Shown here: positions 24,902 to 34,242 of the stretch, piece after piece
Layout of the letters: each line of letters opens with the position of its first letter
Numbering within the stretch: the stretch's first letter is position 1
NCBI RefSeq assembly: GCF_005217615.1
Contig: NZ_SZNK01000001.1
Coordinates: forward strand, 5,207,001 to 5,271,000
From: Brevibacillus antibioticus
GTDB taxonomy: Bacteria; Bacillota; Bacilli; Brevibacillales; Brevibacillaceae
DNA: 64,000 nucleotides
Direction of reading: 5' to 3'
Notes under the pieces: generated by a model
The model's input: the letters and a program-made list of their open reading frames with translations, nothing else
The model's database searches: none
Told to the model about the DNA's origin: nothing
Program-made: the position numbers and the translations under genes

Positions 24902-25519
24902 ATGATGCATCCCGATACAGAATTGCGCTATATCAACGATGAGATCGGGTACGGTGTGTTTGCGACAAGGTTTATCCCAAAAGGAACGATTGTATGGGCA
25001 CAGGATGATTTGGACCAGGTATTGGACCCTGCATTTGTGGAAAGACTTGACTCATTACGAAAACAGGACGTACAAAAATATTCGTTTAAAAACCAGTTCG
25101 GAAAGTACATTCTTTGTTGGGATAAGGCAAGGTACGTGAACCACAGCTTTCATGCGAATTGTGTGCCAACCATGTATGATATGGAATTGGCTGCACGGGA
25201 TATTTTTCCGGGCGAAGAGTTGACTGATGATTATGGAACGTTAAATCTGGATGAACCTTTTGATTGTTTGCCCGAGTCTGACACGGACCGCTCCCGCGTA
25301 ATGCCCGATGACTTGCTTCGGTATTACCCGCAGTGGGATCGGATTGCAGCGGAAGCATTCCAACATTTCAATCATGTTGAACAACCTTTGCTGCATCTGA
25401 TTCCCCCGAAGCATCTCGAAACGATTCGTGGGATCACGGAGCAGCGCTTAGCTGTTGATTCTGTCATTCACCTGTATTGCAGGTCACAATGGCAAACGGG
25501 GCAGCAATGGGAGACATGA
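24902..25519 (+). CDS. SET-domain protein (putative lysine methyltransferase)
   Basis: The product is 205 residues. The SET fold is visible as IGYGVFATRFIPKGTIVW near residue 15, RYVNHSFHANC near 78 (matching the RFxNHSCxPN SAM-binding knot, with Phe for the first Cys), and DIFPGEELTDDYG near 103 with the catalytic Tyr. The C-terminal part (from about 120) is helical. Such proteins methylate lysines, in bacteria often on ribosomal or DNA-binding proteins; the target here is unknown. No post-SET cysteines are evident. AAGGGGTG precedes ATG 24902, with ATG 24905 equally possible. Monocistronic, with a hairpin after it. Confidence 0.82.
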   Translation: MMHPDTELRYINDEIGYGVFATRFIPKGTIVWAQDDLDQVLDPAFVERLDSLRKQDVQKYSFKNQFGKYILCWDKARYVNHSFHANCVPTMYDMELAARDIFPGEELTDDYGTLNLDEPFDCLPESDTDRSRVMPDDLLRYYPQWDRIAAEAFQHFNHVEQPLLHLIPPKHLETIRGITEQRLAVDSVIHLYCRSQWQTGQQWET

Positions 25520-25520
25520 G

Positions 25521-25545
25521 CGGGTCGGTCAACGACCCGATTTTG
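25521..25545 (+). terminator. Terminator of the SET-domain gene
   Basis: CGGGTCG/CGACCCG at 25521-25527 and 25533-25539, then a short T run. Confidence 0.65.
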
Positions 25546-25607
25546 TTGAACTCTGGGTAGAGAATCAGTATTATGGAATGTAAAGGTGAAGTGAAAGGTT
25601 GATTTCA

Positions 25608-27266
25608 TTGGAAAACAAGGTAGCGGCATCCAATTTTATCCGCAATATCATGATTGATGACTTGCAAGAGGGCAAAGTAAAGGAAATTATTACCCGCTTT
25701 CCCCCAGAACCGAACGGGTATCTTCATATTGGACATGCGAAAGCGATCTGTCTAAACTTTGAGTTGGCACGAGAATTTTCCGGCAAGGCCAACCTGCGTT
25801 TTGACGATACGAATCCGGTAAAGGAAGACATCGAATACGTAGAGGCTATCAAAAGGGACGTTCAATGGCTTGGCTTCGAATGGGACGGGTTGTTTTTTGC
25901 ATCTGATTACTTTGAAGAGATGTACAACCGTGCGGTGCTGTTGATTAAAAAAGGTCTGGCTTACGTAGACGATCTGTCTCCCGAAGACATGCGTAAAATG
26001 CGTGGAACATGGACAGAGCCAGGTACAGATAGTCCGTTCCGCAACCGGTCTGTGGAGGAAAACCTGGACCTGTTTGCACGTATGCGCCAAGGGGAGTTCA
26101 AGGACGGAGAAAAGGTGCTGCGTGCGAAAATCGACATGGCTTCTCAGAACTTCAACATGCGCGATCCAGTTCTGTATCGGATCTCCCATGCAACGCATCA
26201 CAACACGGGCGACAAATGGTGCATCTATCCGATGTACGACTTCGCTCATCCGTTGGAGGATGCCATTGAGGGCGTGACACACTCCCTGTGCTCACTGGAA
26301 TTCGAAGATCATCGCCCATTGTACGACTGGGTAGTCCGCGAGTGCGAAATGGAGAGTGCACCACGCCAGTACGAATTTGCTCGCTTGAACCTGACCAACA
26401 CCGTTATGAGTAAACGCAAGCTGAAACAGCTTGTCGATGAGAATGTAGTAGACGGCTGGGATGACCCGCGCATGCCAACCATCGCAGGCTTCCGTCGTCG
26501 TGGCTATACACCGGAAGCGATTCGTACATTCGCTCGTGAAGTAGGGGTAGCGCGCGCTAACAGCACGGTTGACGAGAAAATGCTAGAGTATTTCATCCGT
26601 GAGGACCTGAAGCTAAAGGCACCGCGTACGATGGCTGTTTTGAATCCGTTGAAGGTCGTCATCACGAACTATCCGGAAGGGCAAGTCGAGATGCTCGAAG
26701 CGGAGATCAATCCAGAGAACCCAGAGATGGGCAATCGTCAAATTCCGTTCTCCCGCGAAATCTACATTGAGCAGGATGACTTCATGGAAAACCCGCCGAG
26801 CAAGTATTTCCGCTTGTTCCCGGGAAATGAAGTGCGTTTGAAGCATGCGTACTTCATTAAGTGCAATGACGTTGTGAAGGATGCAGACGGCAACGTGATC
26901 GAGATCCATTGCACGTATGACCTTGAGACGAAGAGCGGCAGCGGTTTTACAGGTCGCAAGGTAAAAGGGACGATTCACTGGGTAGATGCGACCAATGCGC
27001 TTCCTGCTGAATTCCGTTTGTATGAGCCATTGATTATGGATGATGAAGACGCAGAGGGCACATTCCTCGACAACGTTAACCCGAATTCGTTGGAAGTGCT
27101 GCAAGGCTATGTGGAGCCAAATATGAAAGAAACCAAGCCACAAGACAAGTATCAATTTTTCCGTCATGGCTATTTCAATGTCGATCCGAAGCATACGACA
27201 GAGGATAAGCTCGTATTCAACCGGATTGTATCGTTGAAGAGCTCCTTTGAACTGCCAAAGGCATAG
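25608..27266 (+). CDS. glnS: Glutaminyl-tRNA synthetase
   Basis: The product is about 552 residues, the usual bacterial GlnRS length. It has the class I HIGH motif ([16 protein letters not shown] near residue 34), the GlnRS/GluRS DDTNP block, and VMSKRKL as the KMSKS loop near 268. The C-terminal anticodon-binding beta barrels are recognisable ([18 protein letters not shown] onward). TTG 25608 is preferred, with GAAAGG eight bases upstream; TTG 25599 is an alternative. It charges tRNA-Gln directly. Most Bacillota instead use a non-discriminating GluRS plus GatCAB amidotransferase, so this gene is notable. Confidence 0.95.
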   Translation: MENKVAASNFIRNIMIDDLQEGKVKEIITRFPPEPNGYLHIGHAKAICLNFELAREFSGKANLRFDDTNPVKEDIEYVEAIKRDVQWLGFEWDGLFFASDYFEEMYNRAVLLIKKGLAYVDDLSPEDMRKMRGTWTEPGTDSPFRNRSVEENLDLFARMRQGEFKDGEKVLRAKIDMASQNFNMRDPVLYRISHATHHNTGDKWCIYPMYDFAHPLEDAIEGVTHSLCSLEFEDHRPLYDWVVRECEMESAPRQYEFARLNLTNTVMSKRKLKQLVDENVVDGWDDPRMPTIAGFRRRGYTPEAIRTFAREVGVARANSTVDEKMLEYFIREDLKLKAPRTMAVLNPLKVVITNYPEGQVEMLEAEINPENPEMGNRQIPFSREIYIEQDDFMENPPSKYFRLFPGNEVRLKHAYFIKCNDVVKDADGNVIEIHCTYDLETKSGSGFTGRKVKGTIHWVDATNALPAEFRLYEPLIMDDEDAEGTFLDNVNPNSLEVLQGYVEPNMKETKPQDKYQFFRHGYFNVDPKHTTEDKLVFNRIVSLKSSFELPKA

Positions 27267-27284
27267 GGAATACTCATATAAATC

Positions 27285-27332
27285 AAGCGTTGCTGTGCAT
27301 GGAGAACCCGTGTGCAGCAGCGCTTTTTTCTT
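27285..27332 (+). terminator. Terminator of glnS
   Basis: AAGCGTTGCTG pairs with CAGCAGCGCTT (one wobble) around a small stem, followed by six T. Confidence 0.9.
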
Positions 27333-27387
27333 TCGTGATTATAAATCAGGATGTATAATTATTCTGTTACATAAAGGGGGACAGGCA

Positions 27388-28722
27388 GTGAATGGGAGAG
27401 CAGAACTAACACGTAGTTTGAAGTTGCGACATATTGTCGTAATTGGACTGGGCTACATGGCCCCGATGGCCGTTTTTGACACCTTTGGCATTGTTTCTGG
27501 AGATACGGGGGGACACGTTCCTGCTGCTTATGCAGTCACACTTCTTGCGATCCTGTTTACGGCGGCAAGCTACGGAAAGATGGTACGGCTATTCCCATCA
27601 GCGGGAACCGCGTATACGTATACGCAACAAACGATTCATCCCTACGCAGGATTTTTGGTAGGGTGGGCGTCCTTGCTGGATTATTTGTTTTTACCGATGA
27701 TTAACGCCTTGTTGACGGGAGTATACCTTTCATCCGTGTTTCCTGACGTGTCGACAGCGTGGTGGATTATTGGCTTCATTGTATTGGTGACGGGGTTAAA
27801 CGTATTTCGTGTAACGGTAACCGCATCCGTTAACTCGATTTTGGTGCTGTTTCAAGTCGTGGTCGTCGTATTATTTGCCGGATTGGCGATTCGTGGTCTT
27901 ATGCAAGGTGACGGGCTTGGGCAAGTATTCAACCTGCGTCCATTTGTGTCACCGGATATGTCTGTCACTGCACTGCTTTCAGGTGCGTCGATTCTTTGCT
28001 TTTCCTTCCTTGGCTTTGATGCCGTAACCACGTTAACGGAGGAAACCGTCGATGCGAAAAAGACGATTCCTCGCGGGATTATGCTCGTAGCACTCGCAGG
28101 AGGAGCGTTGTTTATTACGGCCTCTTATTTCATGCAATCATTATTTCCTGATGTTTCGGTATTGTCTGATCCAGAAGCGGCCTCTGCGGAGATTGCTTTG
28201 TTTATCGGAGGGACGATCTTTCAATTGGTGTTTTTGGCGGCAGCGTTGTCTTCGACTCTGGCATCCGGGCTCGTATCTGTTACGAGCGTGACACGCTTGT
28301 TGTACGCAATGGGACGAGATGGATTTTTGCCCCGACGCTGGTTCGGTTATGTACATCCGAAGCTGAGAACACCTTTGCTTAACGTCCTACTGGTCGGGGC
28401 GTTGATGCTGTTTGCTTTGTTTATGGATTTGTTAACAGCAACTTCCTTTATTAACTTCGGCGCACTGATCGCCTTTAGCTTCGTGAACATTAGCGTAATG
28501 GCGTACTATTTCCGCAAACAAAAGAACAAGCATATCAAGGATTGGTGGGGTTTCGTGTTGTCTCCCCTCATCGGGACAACGTTCATCGCCTTTCTGTGGG
28601 TCAACCTCGAAACAACGTCCATGATGCTGGGCTTGCTTTGGACTTTTATCGGCCTGATCTATTTGTTGTATTTGGTAAAGGTCAAGAAAAGCAATTTGGA
28701 AATGGTGAAGTTTGAGGAGTAA
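27388..28722 (+). CDS. APC-family amino acid permease
   Basis: The product is 444 residues with about 12 membrane segments. The APC signature GLGYMAPMAVFDTFGIVSG near residue 22 includes the unwound helix 1 that binds the substrate amino group. AAGTAYTYTQQTIHPYAGFLVGW in pattern and GFDAVTTLTEETVDAKKTIPRG on the cytoplasmic side are also typical. It is closest to PuuP-like and other broad amine/amino acid permeases. GTG 27388 follows AAAGGGGG by seven bases; the frame upstream of it overlaps the glnS terminator. Substrate unknown. It stands alone between two terminators. Confidence 0.88.
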   Translation: MNGRAELTRSLKLRHIVVIGLGYMAPMAVFDTFGIVSGDTGGHVPAAYAVTLLAILFTAASYGKMVRLFPSAGTAYTYTQQTIHPYAGFLVGWASLLDYLFLPMINALLTGVYLSSVFPDVSTAWWIIGFIVLVTGLNVFRVTVTASVNSILVLFQVVVVVLFAGLAIRGLMQGDGLGQVFNLRPFVSPDMSVTALLSGASILCFSFLGFDAVTTLTEETVDAKKTIPRGIMLVALAGGALFITASYFMQSLFPDVSVLSDPEAASAEIALFIGGTIFQLVFLAAALSSTLASGLVSVTSVTRLLYAMGRDGFLPRRWFGYVHPKLRTPLLNVLLVGALMLFALFMDLLTATSFINFGALIAFSFVNISVMAYYFRKQKNKHIKDWWGFVLSPLIGTTFIAFLWVNLETTSMMLGLLWTFIGLIYLLYLVKVKKSNLEMVKFEE

Positions 28723-28738
28723 CATGCGGAGTACAAAT

Positions 28739-28776
28739 AGCCCTACACCCATTATTGGATGTAGGGCTACCTTTTT
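28739..28776 (+). terminator. Terminator of the APC permease gene
   Basis: AGCCCTACA/TGTAGGGCT at 28739-28747 and 28760-28768, then ACCTTTTT. The converging GNAT gene may share it. Confidence 0.85.
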
Positions 28777-28791
28777 GCGAGGAGTAGACTG

Positions 28792-29220
28792 CTAATCCAT
28801 TCTCTTTTGTAGGTAAAATCTTTGATGGGAAAGAGGGCAATCATTGAGTACACCATGTATCTCGTACCCATGTTTTAGATAAAAGTCCTTTGCTTGAAAA
28901 TCAAAAGTATCTAAATGAATCAAATGAATGCCATACTCCCTAGCTGTGTCTTCAATTTCAAGAAGAAGCTTGCTTCCCAATCCGCTCTTTCTCAAATCAT
29001 CTCTGACCCATAAAGCATCAATGTACAAACATCTCCAAGAATAGTACACACAGTTTATTCCCGCAATGATAGTGCCATCTTCATCACGAACGTGTTTATT
29101 GATTTTCGAAAAAGGAATGGTCAATTCAAACGGAACATTCGATTCATTGTATTCAACGATTCTTTGCTCAATAAAATTAGCGTCATCTCTCGTGCTTTCT
29201 CTGACTACATATTGTCCCAT
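28792..29220 (-). CDS. GNAT-family N-acetyltransferase
   Basis: The product is 142 residues, a single GNAT domain. The acetyl-CoA pyrophosphate loop is RDDLRKSGLGSKLLLEIE near residue 77 (R-x-x-G-x-G pattern), preceded by beta strand LYIDALWV and followed by FDFQAKDFYLKHGYEIHG, the conserved Tyr region. The acceptor cannot be read from sequence. AAGGCGG lies before ATG 29220. The gene is slightly AT-richer than its neighbours. Confidence 0.85.
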   Translation of the reverse strand: MGQYVVRESTRDDANFIEQRIVEYNESNVPFELTIPFSKINKHVRDEDGTIIAGINCVYYSWRCLYIDALWVRDDLRKSGLGSKLLLEIEDTAREYGIHLIHLDTFDFQAKDFYLKHGYEIHGVLNDCPLSHQRFYLQKRMD

Positions 29221-29347
29221 GATAACCGCCTTATTTAGTTTATTTTGAATATTTGACTACTAGTATATCAGGGAGAGAACAATGATTCTCTCTCTTTTTT
29301 TATTTATTTGAATCTCCCTAAAAAGCAGGGGGAAAGCAAACAGCTCG

Positions 29348-29553
29348 CAGAGGAAACAGGAGAAATAAGCGAAGATCTTAGGGACACCGCCCGAGACGGA
29401 AGGCAAAAAGCGAAACATGCCTTTAAGCGTCCACCTCTGACATACATCCTGATTGGACCACTTTGGACGCGGTTTCGCTTTTTGCATGGAGTCGGGCAGT
29501 GAATCCCCCAGCGGGTGTCCCTAGAAGCTGAGCTTTTTCTCCTGTTTCCTCCC
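29348..29553 (-). repeat. Nested inverted-repeat element, copy B
   Basis: Outer arms 29350-29370 and 29532-29551 are complementary with one base difference. A second layer pairs 29377-29388 with 29514-29527. The inner arms 29403-29416 and 29472-29485 are a perfect 14-bp pair. The minus-strand core (29493-29515) reads CCCGCTGGGGGATTCACTGC and aligns with copies A and C. Arm sequences differ from those of A and C while keeping complementarity. From 29554 to about 29700 I see nothing else. Confidence 0.8.
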
Positions 29554-29806
29554 CATCACTACAGCCAGAACCATTGGTTTTCCCCACCTTCTTCTAGACG
29601 ATCCTGGAAAGAGAGAGTAAACTGGCTACAGGAATATTCCGAACATTAACACTCGATAATACCGCAGTAAACAGTGGAAAAAAACGGAGGTAATCACCTA
29701 GTAACCGGTGTATGTATCGTCGCCGCACTGTTTTACATCGCCAGGTTACATCCCGCTCATATTGGCGTGTTGATTCTGAGGCGTATTTAGTAAGGAGGCA
29801 GGCAAA

Positions 29807-30655
29807 ATGAACGAAGCATTGTTCGTGCATGTCAATCGGTTGCAGATAGAAGGGGGCACGCTGGAGTACGGCGTAACAGGTAAGCCAGATGCACCTGCCC
29901 TGCTGCTTTTGCATGGCATTCGCAACACCAAGCTGCTGTTTGCGCCCATCCTACCAGCATTGGCAGAGCGATATCGGGTGATTGCGGTAGATATCCGTGG
30001 TCACGGGAATTCTGTGAGCCATGGTTCCTTTTCGTTTGAGTGGATCGTAACGGATTTGATTCAACTTTTGGATGCAGAACAGCTTGAACAAGTAACGATT
30101 GTCGCAGCGTCCTTTTCTGCTGTACCTGCCCAGATGCTTGCGATTCGCGAGCCCAAGCGCGTAGCTTCGCTCGTCCTTCTGGATGGAGGCTATTATTCCT
30201 TGGGAAAAGTGCCCGGGTTCAATAGGGAGAAGGTTGTCGAGCGGCTTGCTACCACGCAGTTTTCTTCTGTAGAGGAAGCAGAAAGGCAGTTCGCGGAGCG
30301 GTATGGTACGAGAGTAATGCCAGAGGGCTGGATGCGAGAGGAGCTTGTGAAAAAGGAAGACGGAAGCTACGGATACCGTTTGCCGAGGGAAGCGTTCTCG
30401 ACTTATTTCGAAGAGTACAGCGTCCATAGCCAACCGGAATTGTTCCGACAGCTGACATGCCCCGTACTATTACTGCTGGCTGACGACAGCCTATTGTCAA
30501 AAGAAGAGCAGCAGTTTCATCGACAGGCAGTTGCCGCTTATCAGGGAATGGTGAAGCAGGCCAAGGTGAAAATGATACCAGAGGCCCAACACTTGCTGAT
30601 GGTGACACACCCGCAAGAGACAGTAAAAGAAATCCGTGATTTTTTATCGAAATAA
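29807..30655 (+). CDS. Alpha/beta-hydrolase fold protein
   Basis: The product is 282 residues. The oxyanion region is LLLLHGIRNTKLLFAPIL near residue 32, then YRVIAVDIRGHGNSV. At the nucleophile elbow the expected G-x-S-x-G reads VAASFSAVPA, so Ser is present without the usual glycines. LLADDSLL supplies the acid Asp and AQHLLMVTHP the catalytic His. It is a soluble esterase/hydrolase of unknown substrate. AAGGAGG lies before ATG 29807. A 32-codon frame (29712-29810) ends in an ATGA overlap with this start but lacks a convincing ribosome site. Confidence 0.83.
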   Translation: MNEALFVHVNRLQIEGGTLEYGVTGKPDAPALLLLHGIRNTKLLFAPILPALAERYRVIAVDIRGHGNSVSHGSFSFEWIVTDLIQLLDAEQLEQVTIVAASFSAVPAQMLAIREPKRVASLVLLDGGYYSLGKVPGFNREKVVERLATTQFSSVEEAERQFAERYGTRVMPEGWMREELVKKEDGSYGYRLPREAFSTYFEEYSVHSQPELFRQLTCPVLLLLADDSLLSKEEQQFHRQAVAAYQGMVKQAKVKMIPEAQHLLMVTHPQETVKEIRDFLSK

Positions 30656-30656
30656 G

Positions 30657-30688
30657 AGGGACAAGCGAGTATGCTTGTCCCTTTTTCT
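30657..30688. terminator. Bidirectional terminator
   Basis: Perfect arms AGGGACAAGC/GCTTGTCCCT at 30657-30666 and 30673-30682, then TTTTTC, between converging genes. Confidence 0.9.
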
Positions 30689-30692
30689 TTGG

Positions 30693-31388
30693 TTACCGCT
30701 TCGCTTCACGAATGAGCACGTGGAGCTGTTCTGCCATAGCTTGCTGATTCTTTTGATCCTTCATTTGCTTTTTCACCGTTTCTAGCGCTTTGATGCCTTT
30801 TGTTGAGCTCACGAACTTCACAGGTGTATCCGTTCCGTAGATACGCTCGATTTGGGTGCGTGCTTGTGCGAATGTATTCTGATGATCGCTCGTACCCAAT
30901 GTCCCTGCGGTTCCGCTCCCTGATTTTGTACGGGCAGCATCATGCCCGCGACTGGAGCTTCCCGAGTAATTGCTGATGAGATGGGATTGCATCGGGTCCA
31001 TTTGATTGATCGATTGTGCATTGGCAGTAGAAGGGGCCAAGTAGACGGCATCATTCACGATCAATGCCTGAACACCGTGAACGCCCGCCGCCTTCAGCTG
31101 GGCTTCCAGCTTTGTAGAAGGCCCCCCCGTGTGCAAGTGTGAGCTGCCCATGGAGCTGTAGAGAGCATTGCCCATTCCGCTATACGTATGACCGTGCACG
31201 TTTGTCGTGATTTTCTTATCACGATCCACGCTTGGAATAACCGTTGCGCCTTTGGGCGTCTGCGCGGTGGACTGTGTGTGTGCTGGCGGATGCGGCTTCG
31301 TAGGCGGAGCAGCCTGATTCGTACATGCTGTCATGAAAAGTACAGTTCCTAATCCTGCGGTTCCTACCCATGTATAGAAGTGCTTCAT
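30693..31388 (-). CDS. YhcN/YlaJ-family sporulation lipoprotein
   Basis: The product is 231 residues with lipobox LFMTAC (Cys near residue 22), a Pro/Thr/Gln linker, then the YhcN/YlaJ domain with AQLKAAGVHGVQALIVNDAVYLAPS and a C-terminal helix RTQIERIYGTDTPVKFVSST. Family members are found in the spore inner membrane or cortex region and affect germination or outgrowth. The middle has a Ser/Gly/His-rich insertion. ATG 31388 is chosen with GGAGG seven bases upstream; a GTG one codon earlier is too close. It implies a spore-former. Confidence 0.88.
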   Translation of the reverse strand: MKHFYTWVGTAGLGTVLFMTACTNQAAPPTKPHPPAHTQSTAQTPKGATVIPSVDRDKKITTNVHGHTYSGMGNALYSSMGSSHLHTGGPSTKLEAQLKAAGVHGVQALIVNDAVYLAPSTANAQSINQMDPMQSHLISNYSGSSSRGHDAARTKSGSGTAGTLGTSDHQNTFAQARTQIERIYGTDTPVKFVSSTKGIKALETVKKQMKDQKNQQAMAEQLHVLIREAKR

Positions 31389-31544
31389 CACGATCCCTCC
31401 AAGTCTTCCTACCTAGATAAACTTATCCTTTGTTCGCTGCGTGAAGTTATGAGTGGAGCATGCTGGAAAAAATTCTGGTGATCACGAGTATCTTGTGGAA
31501 AAAATGCACAAACCAAAGGAAGGAAATCACTGGAGGTGGTAGAT

Positions 31545-32288
31545 TTGGCAGATTCAAACAACGTGAAGGAGCAGCCAGTATCCCGAAGGAACTTCTTGAA
31601 AAACTCTGGCCTGGTGCTCGGTAGCTTGGTCGTGGGTGGCGTGGCAGGGAGCTTGCTCCGCAAACCAGAACCTCCGGCGCAGCCAGCAGCACCGCCCCCT
31701 GCTGCCGATTACAATCAGGCGCTCATGTTTTTTACGCCTGAACAATTTAAGGTAGTGGATGCCGCTTGTGAACGCATTTATCCTGAGGATGAGCTGGGGC
31801 CCGGTGCGAAGGCACTCGGTGCCGCTTATTTCATTGACCACCAGCTAGCGGGTGATTGGGGCTTTAATGCTCGTGAATACATGCAAGCGCCCTTTTTTCC
31901 AGGTGAGATCACGCAGGGCTATCAAGGCAGGCTAAAACGTAGGGAAATATTCGATATCGGCCTTCAAGAAATGAACAACTACAGTAACAGTACCCACGGA
32001 AAACGGTTTTATGAACTCCCGCCAGAGCAGCAGGACGCTGTTTTAAAGGCTTTTGAAACAGATGAACTAAAATTGACGACCATTTCGGCGAGCACTTTTT
32101 TCAATATGCTGCGGGCCAGTACGATCGAAGGCGTTTATGCAGACCCTCTGTACGGAGGCAATAAAAATATGGACGGTTGGAAAATGAAGAATTTCCCAGG
32201 TAATCAAATGGCGTATACACAGCTGATCGATAAGCCTGAGTTTGTGAAGATGGCTCCCTTAAGTCTGCGGGATCATCAACAACATTAA
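31545..32288 (+). CDS. Gluconate 2-dehydrogenase subunit 3-like protein (Tat-exported)
   Basis: The product is about 247 residues. SRRNFLKNSGLVLGSLVVGG near the start is a twin-arginine signal with hydrophobic segment. From about residue 60 the gluconate 2-dehydrogenase subunit 3 domain follows (FFTPEQFKVVDAACERIYPE). TTG 31545 lies eight bases after GGAGG; an in-frame GTG 31536 overlaps that site. This small subunit pairs with the GMC flavoprotein 14 bases downstream and probably carries it through the Tat pathway, since the flavoprotein has no signal of its own. A cytochrome c subunit found in some such complexes is missing nearby. Confidence 0.85.
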   Translation: MADSNNVKEQPVSRRNFLKNSGLVLGSLVVGGVAGSLLRKPEPPAQPAAPPPAADYNQALMFFTPEQFKVVDAACERIYPEDELGPGAKALGAAYFIDHQLAGDWGFNAREYMQAPFFPGEITQGYQGRLKRREIFDIGLQEMNNYSNSTHGKRFYELPPEQQDAVLKAFETDELKLTTISASTFFNMLRASTIEGVYADPLYGGNKNMDGWKMKNFPGNQMAYTQLIDKPEFVKMAPLSLRDHQQH

Positions 32289-32302
32289 GGGGGACTGTAC
32301 AT

Positions 32303-34024
32303 ATGGCCAAAAAGCTGCCCAAGGTTGACGTCGTAATCGTGGGGGTGGGCTGGGGAGGAGGCATTATTGCTTCTGAGCTAACTAAGCAAGGTCTGACAGT
32401 AGTGGGTCTAGAGCGAGGCAAGGAGCGCAAAACGGAAGACTACTTCATGGTACACGACGAATTGCGTTACGCTCTTCGTTACGAGATGATGCAAGACTTG
32501 TCCAAGGAAACGATCACGTTCCGCAGTAAAATGAACATTCGTGCGCTTCCCATGCGGTCATACGGTTCCTTTTTGATCGGGACAGGACTCGGGGGAGCCG
32601 GTATCCACTGGAACGGACAGACCTTCCGCTTCCTGCCGTATGATTTCGAAATTCGCTCCAAGACGATTGAACGGTATGGGGCAAAGAAAATCCCTGAGGG
32701 AATGACGATCCAGGATTGGGGCATTACCTATGACCAACTGGAGCCGTACTTCGATAAGTTTGAAAAGATGGCGGGAATCGCAGGCGAGGAGAATCCGTTG
32801 GGGGGGAAACGCTCCAGTCCGTATCCGATACCTCCTATGCGTACGACACCGAGTATGAAAATGTTTGCGGATGCGGCTAAAAAGAAAAACCTGCATCCAT
32901 ACATCCTTCCATCAGCAAATCTCTCCCAAGCGTATACCAATCCAGACGGGGTGGCGCGGGCAGCTTGTCAATACTGCGGCTTCTGTGAAAGGTTTGGTTG
33001 CGAGTACGGAGCAAAAGCCGATCCAGTGGTGACGGTGATCCCGGTAGCGAAGAAGACAGGGAAGTTTGAAATTCGCACGCATTCCCATGTCCGCAGAATT
33101 TTACATACAGGGAACAAGGCGACAGGCGTCTTGTATACGGATGTCACGACAGGAGAGGAATTCGAACAGCCCGCCGATATTGTGGTGATGACCAGTTATG
33201 TATTTAACAACGCGCGAATCTTGCTTATGTCCAAGCTGGGGAAACCGTATGATCCAGCGACGGGAAAAGGCGTAATCGGAAAAAACTATGCCTACCAGGT
33301 CATGAGAGGAGGCGCGGTCGGCTTCTTCGACGACAAGGAGTTTAACAATTTTGCAGGCGCAGGCTCGTTGGGGATGTGTTTGGATGACTACAATGGTGAT
33401 AACTTTGATCACTCCGATTTAAAATTTATCCATGGCGCAAATATCGCTGTCACACAAACCGGCTTCCGACCAATCGGCACGAACAAGGTACCGCCGGGAA
33501 CGCCTAGCTGGGGCAAGGATTTCAAAGCTGCATCAATCAAATACACGAATCGATTCATATCTGTAGGTGCCCAAGGAGCTTCGATGCCATTTCGACAGCA
33601 TTTCCTTGATCTGGACCCGACGTACAAGGACGCATTTGGTGATCCGTTGATGCGCATTACGTATGACTTCGTCGATCAGGATAGGGAGCTGGCCGCTTTT
33701 TGTGCAGATAAGTGCGCGGAAATTGTGAAAGAAATGGGTGCGAACGAGAAGCTCGAAATCAACCGCAAGCTCGGACCCTACGATATCACACCATACCAAT
33801 CAACGCACAATACAGGTGGCGTCATCATGGGAGCCTCTCCAGAAACCTCGGCGGTTAACAACTACTTGCAGATGTGGGATGCGGAAAACGTATTTGTCGT
33901 TGGGGCTTCTGCCTTTGCGCACAACAGCGGCTACAATCCGACTGGAACGATGGGTGCTCTCTCCTATCGAGCGGCAGAGGGCATTTTGAAATACAGGAAA
34001 AGCGCGGGTGGCATGCTCGTATAA
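32303..34024 (+). CDS. GMC-type dehydrogenase flavoprotein subunit
   Basis: The product is 573 residues. The FAD-binding beta-alpha-beta motif is VVIVGVGWGGGIIASEL near residue 10, followed by TGLGGAGIHWNGQTFRFLP, which matches the GMC GGxxxHWxG flavin loop. The C-terminus has the active-site region STHNTGGVIMG and SGYNPTGTMGALSYRAAEG. A four-Cys cluster (CQYCGFCERFGC near residue 220) may bind a metal or iron-sulfur centre. It probably oxidises a sugar acid or alcohol outside the membrane and passes electrons to the respiratory chain; the exact substrate is unknown. GGGGG lies before ATG 32303. Confidence 0.88.
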   Translation: MAKKLPKVDVVIVGVGWGGGIIASELTKQGLTVVGLERGKERKTEDYFMVHDELRYALRYEMMQDLSKETITFRSKMNIRALPMRSYGSFLIGTGLGGAGIHWNGQTFRFLPYDFEIRSKTIERYGAKKIPEGMTIQDWGITYDQLEPYFDKFEKMAGIAGEENPLGGKRSSPYPIPPMRTTPSMKMFADAAKKKNLHPYILPSANLSQAYTNPDGVARAACQYCGFCERFGCEYGAKADPVVTVIPVAKKTGKFEIRTHSHVRRILHTGNKATGVLYTDVTTGEEFEQPADIVVMTSYVFNNARILLMSKLGKPYDPATGKGVIGKNYAYQVMRGGAVGFFDDKEFNNFAGAGSLGMCLDDYNGDNFDHSDLKFIHGANIAVTQTGFRPIGTNKVPPGTPSWGKDFKAASIKYTNRFISVGAQGASMPFRQHFLDLDPTYKDAFGDPLMRITYDFVDQDRELAAFCADKCAEIVKEMGANEKLEINRKLGPYDITPYQSTHNTGGVIMGASPETSAVNNYLQMWDAENVFVVGASAFAHNSGYNPTGTMGALSYRAAEGILKYRKSAGGMLV

Positions 34025-34065
34025 GCTGTTTTTCTGGTTATGCAAAACACAATTGCAACTATGCG

Positions 34066-34100
34066 AAAAGTCGTTGGGGCAACTAACGGCTTTTTCTTGT
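34066..34100 (+). terminator. Terminator of the GMC dehydrogenase operon
   Basis: AAAGTCGTT pairs with AACGGCTTT (one G-T) and is followed by five T. Confidence 0.7.
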
Positions 34101-34115
34101 GAATTCGAAAAAATT

Positions 34116-34135
34116 CATTCGCAAGATTGCGAATG
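34116..34135. promoter_or_regulatory. Upstream activator palindrome for sigma-54 promoter
   Basis: CATTCGCAAGATTGCGAATG is a perfect palindrome with 9-base arms and a 2-base centre. It is placed 50 bases before the -24 element, where an enhancer-binding activator would bind. The activator is probably the protein encoded two genes downstream. Confidence 0.7.
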
Positions 34136-34184
34136 CCTATGAGCACAAAAAGCGAAAAGTACTGGAATGATGCGGTTTCTCACC

Positions 34185-34200
34185 TTGGCATGTTCCTTGC
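34185..34200 (+). promoter_or_regulatory. Sigma-54 (SigL) promoter
   Basis: TTGGCATGTTCCTTGC has the -24 GG and -12 GC dinucleotides separated by exactly ten bases, matching the sigma-54 consensus. It lies 43 bases before the lyase gene. Confidence 0.85.
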
Positions 34201-34242
34201 TATACCCTTTGGTACAGCACAAGCCAAAGGGAGAGACGTGAA

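Noticed and set aside
29712-29810. 32-codon frame ending in ATGA overlap with the hydrolase start
   Set aside because: The overlap is suggestive of a leader peptide, but GGAGG lies about 20 bases before its ATG and the peptide (basic, Arg-rich) matches nothing known.
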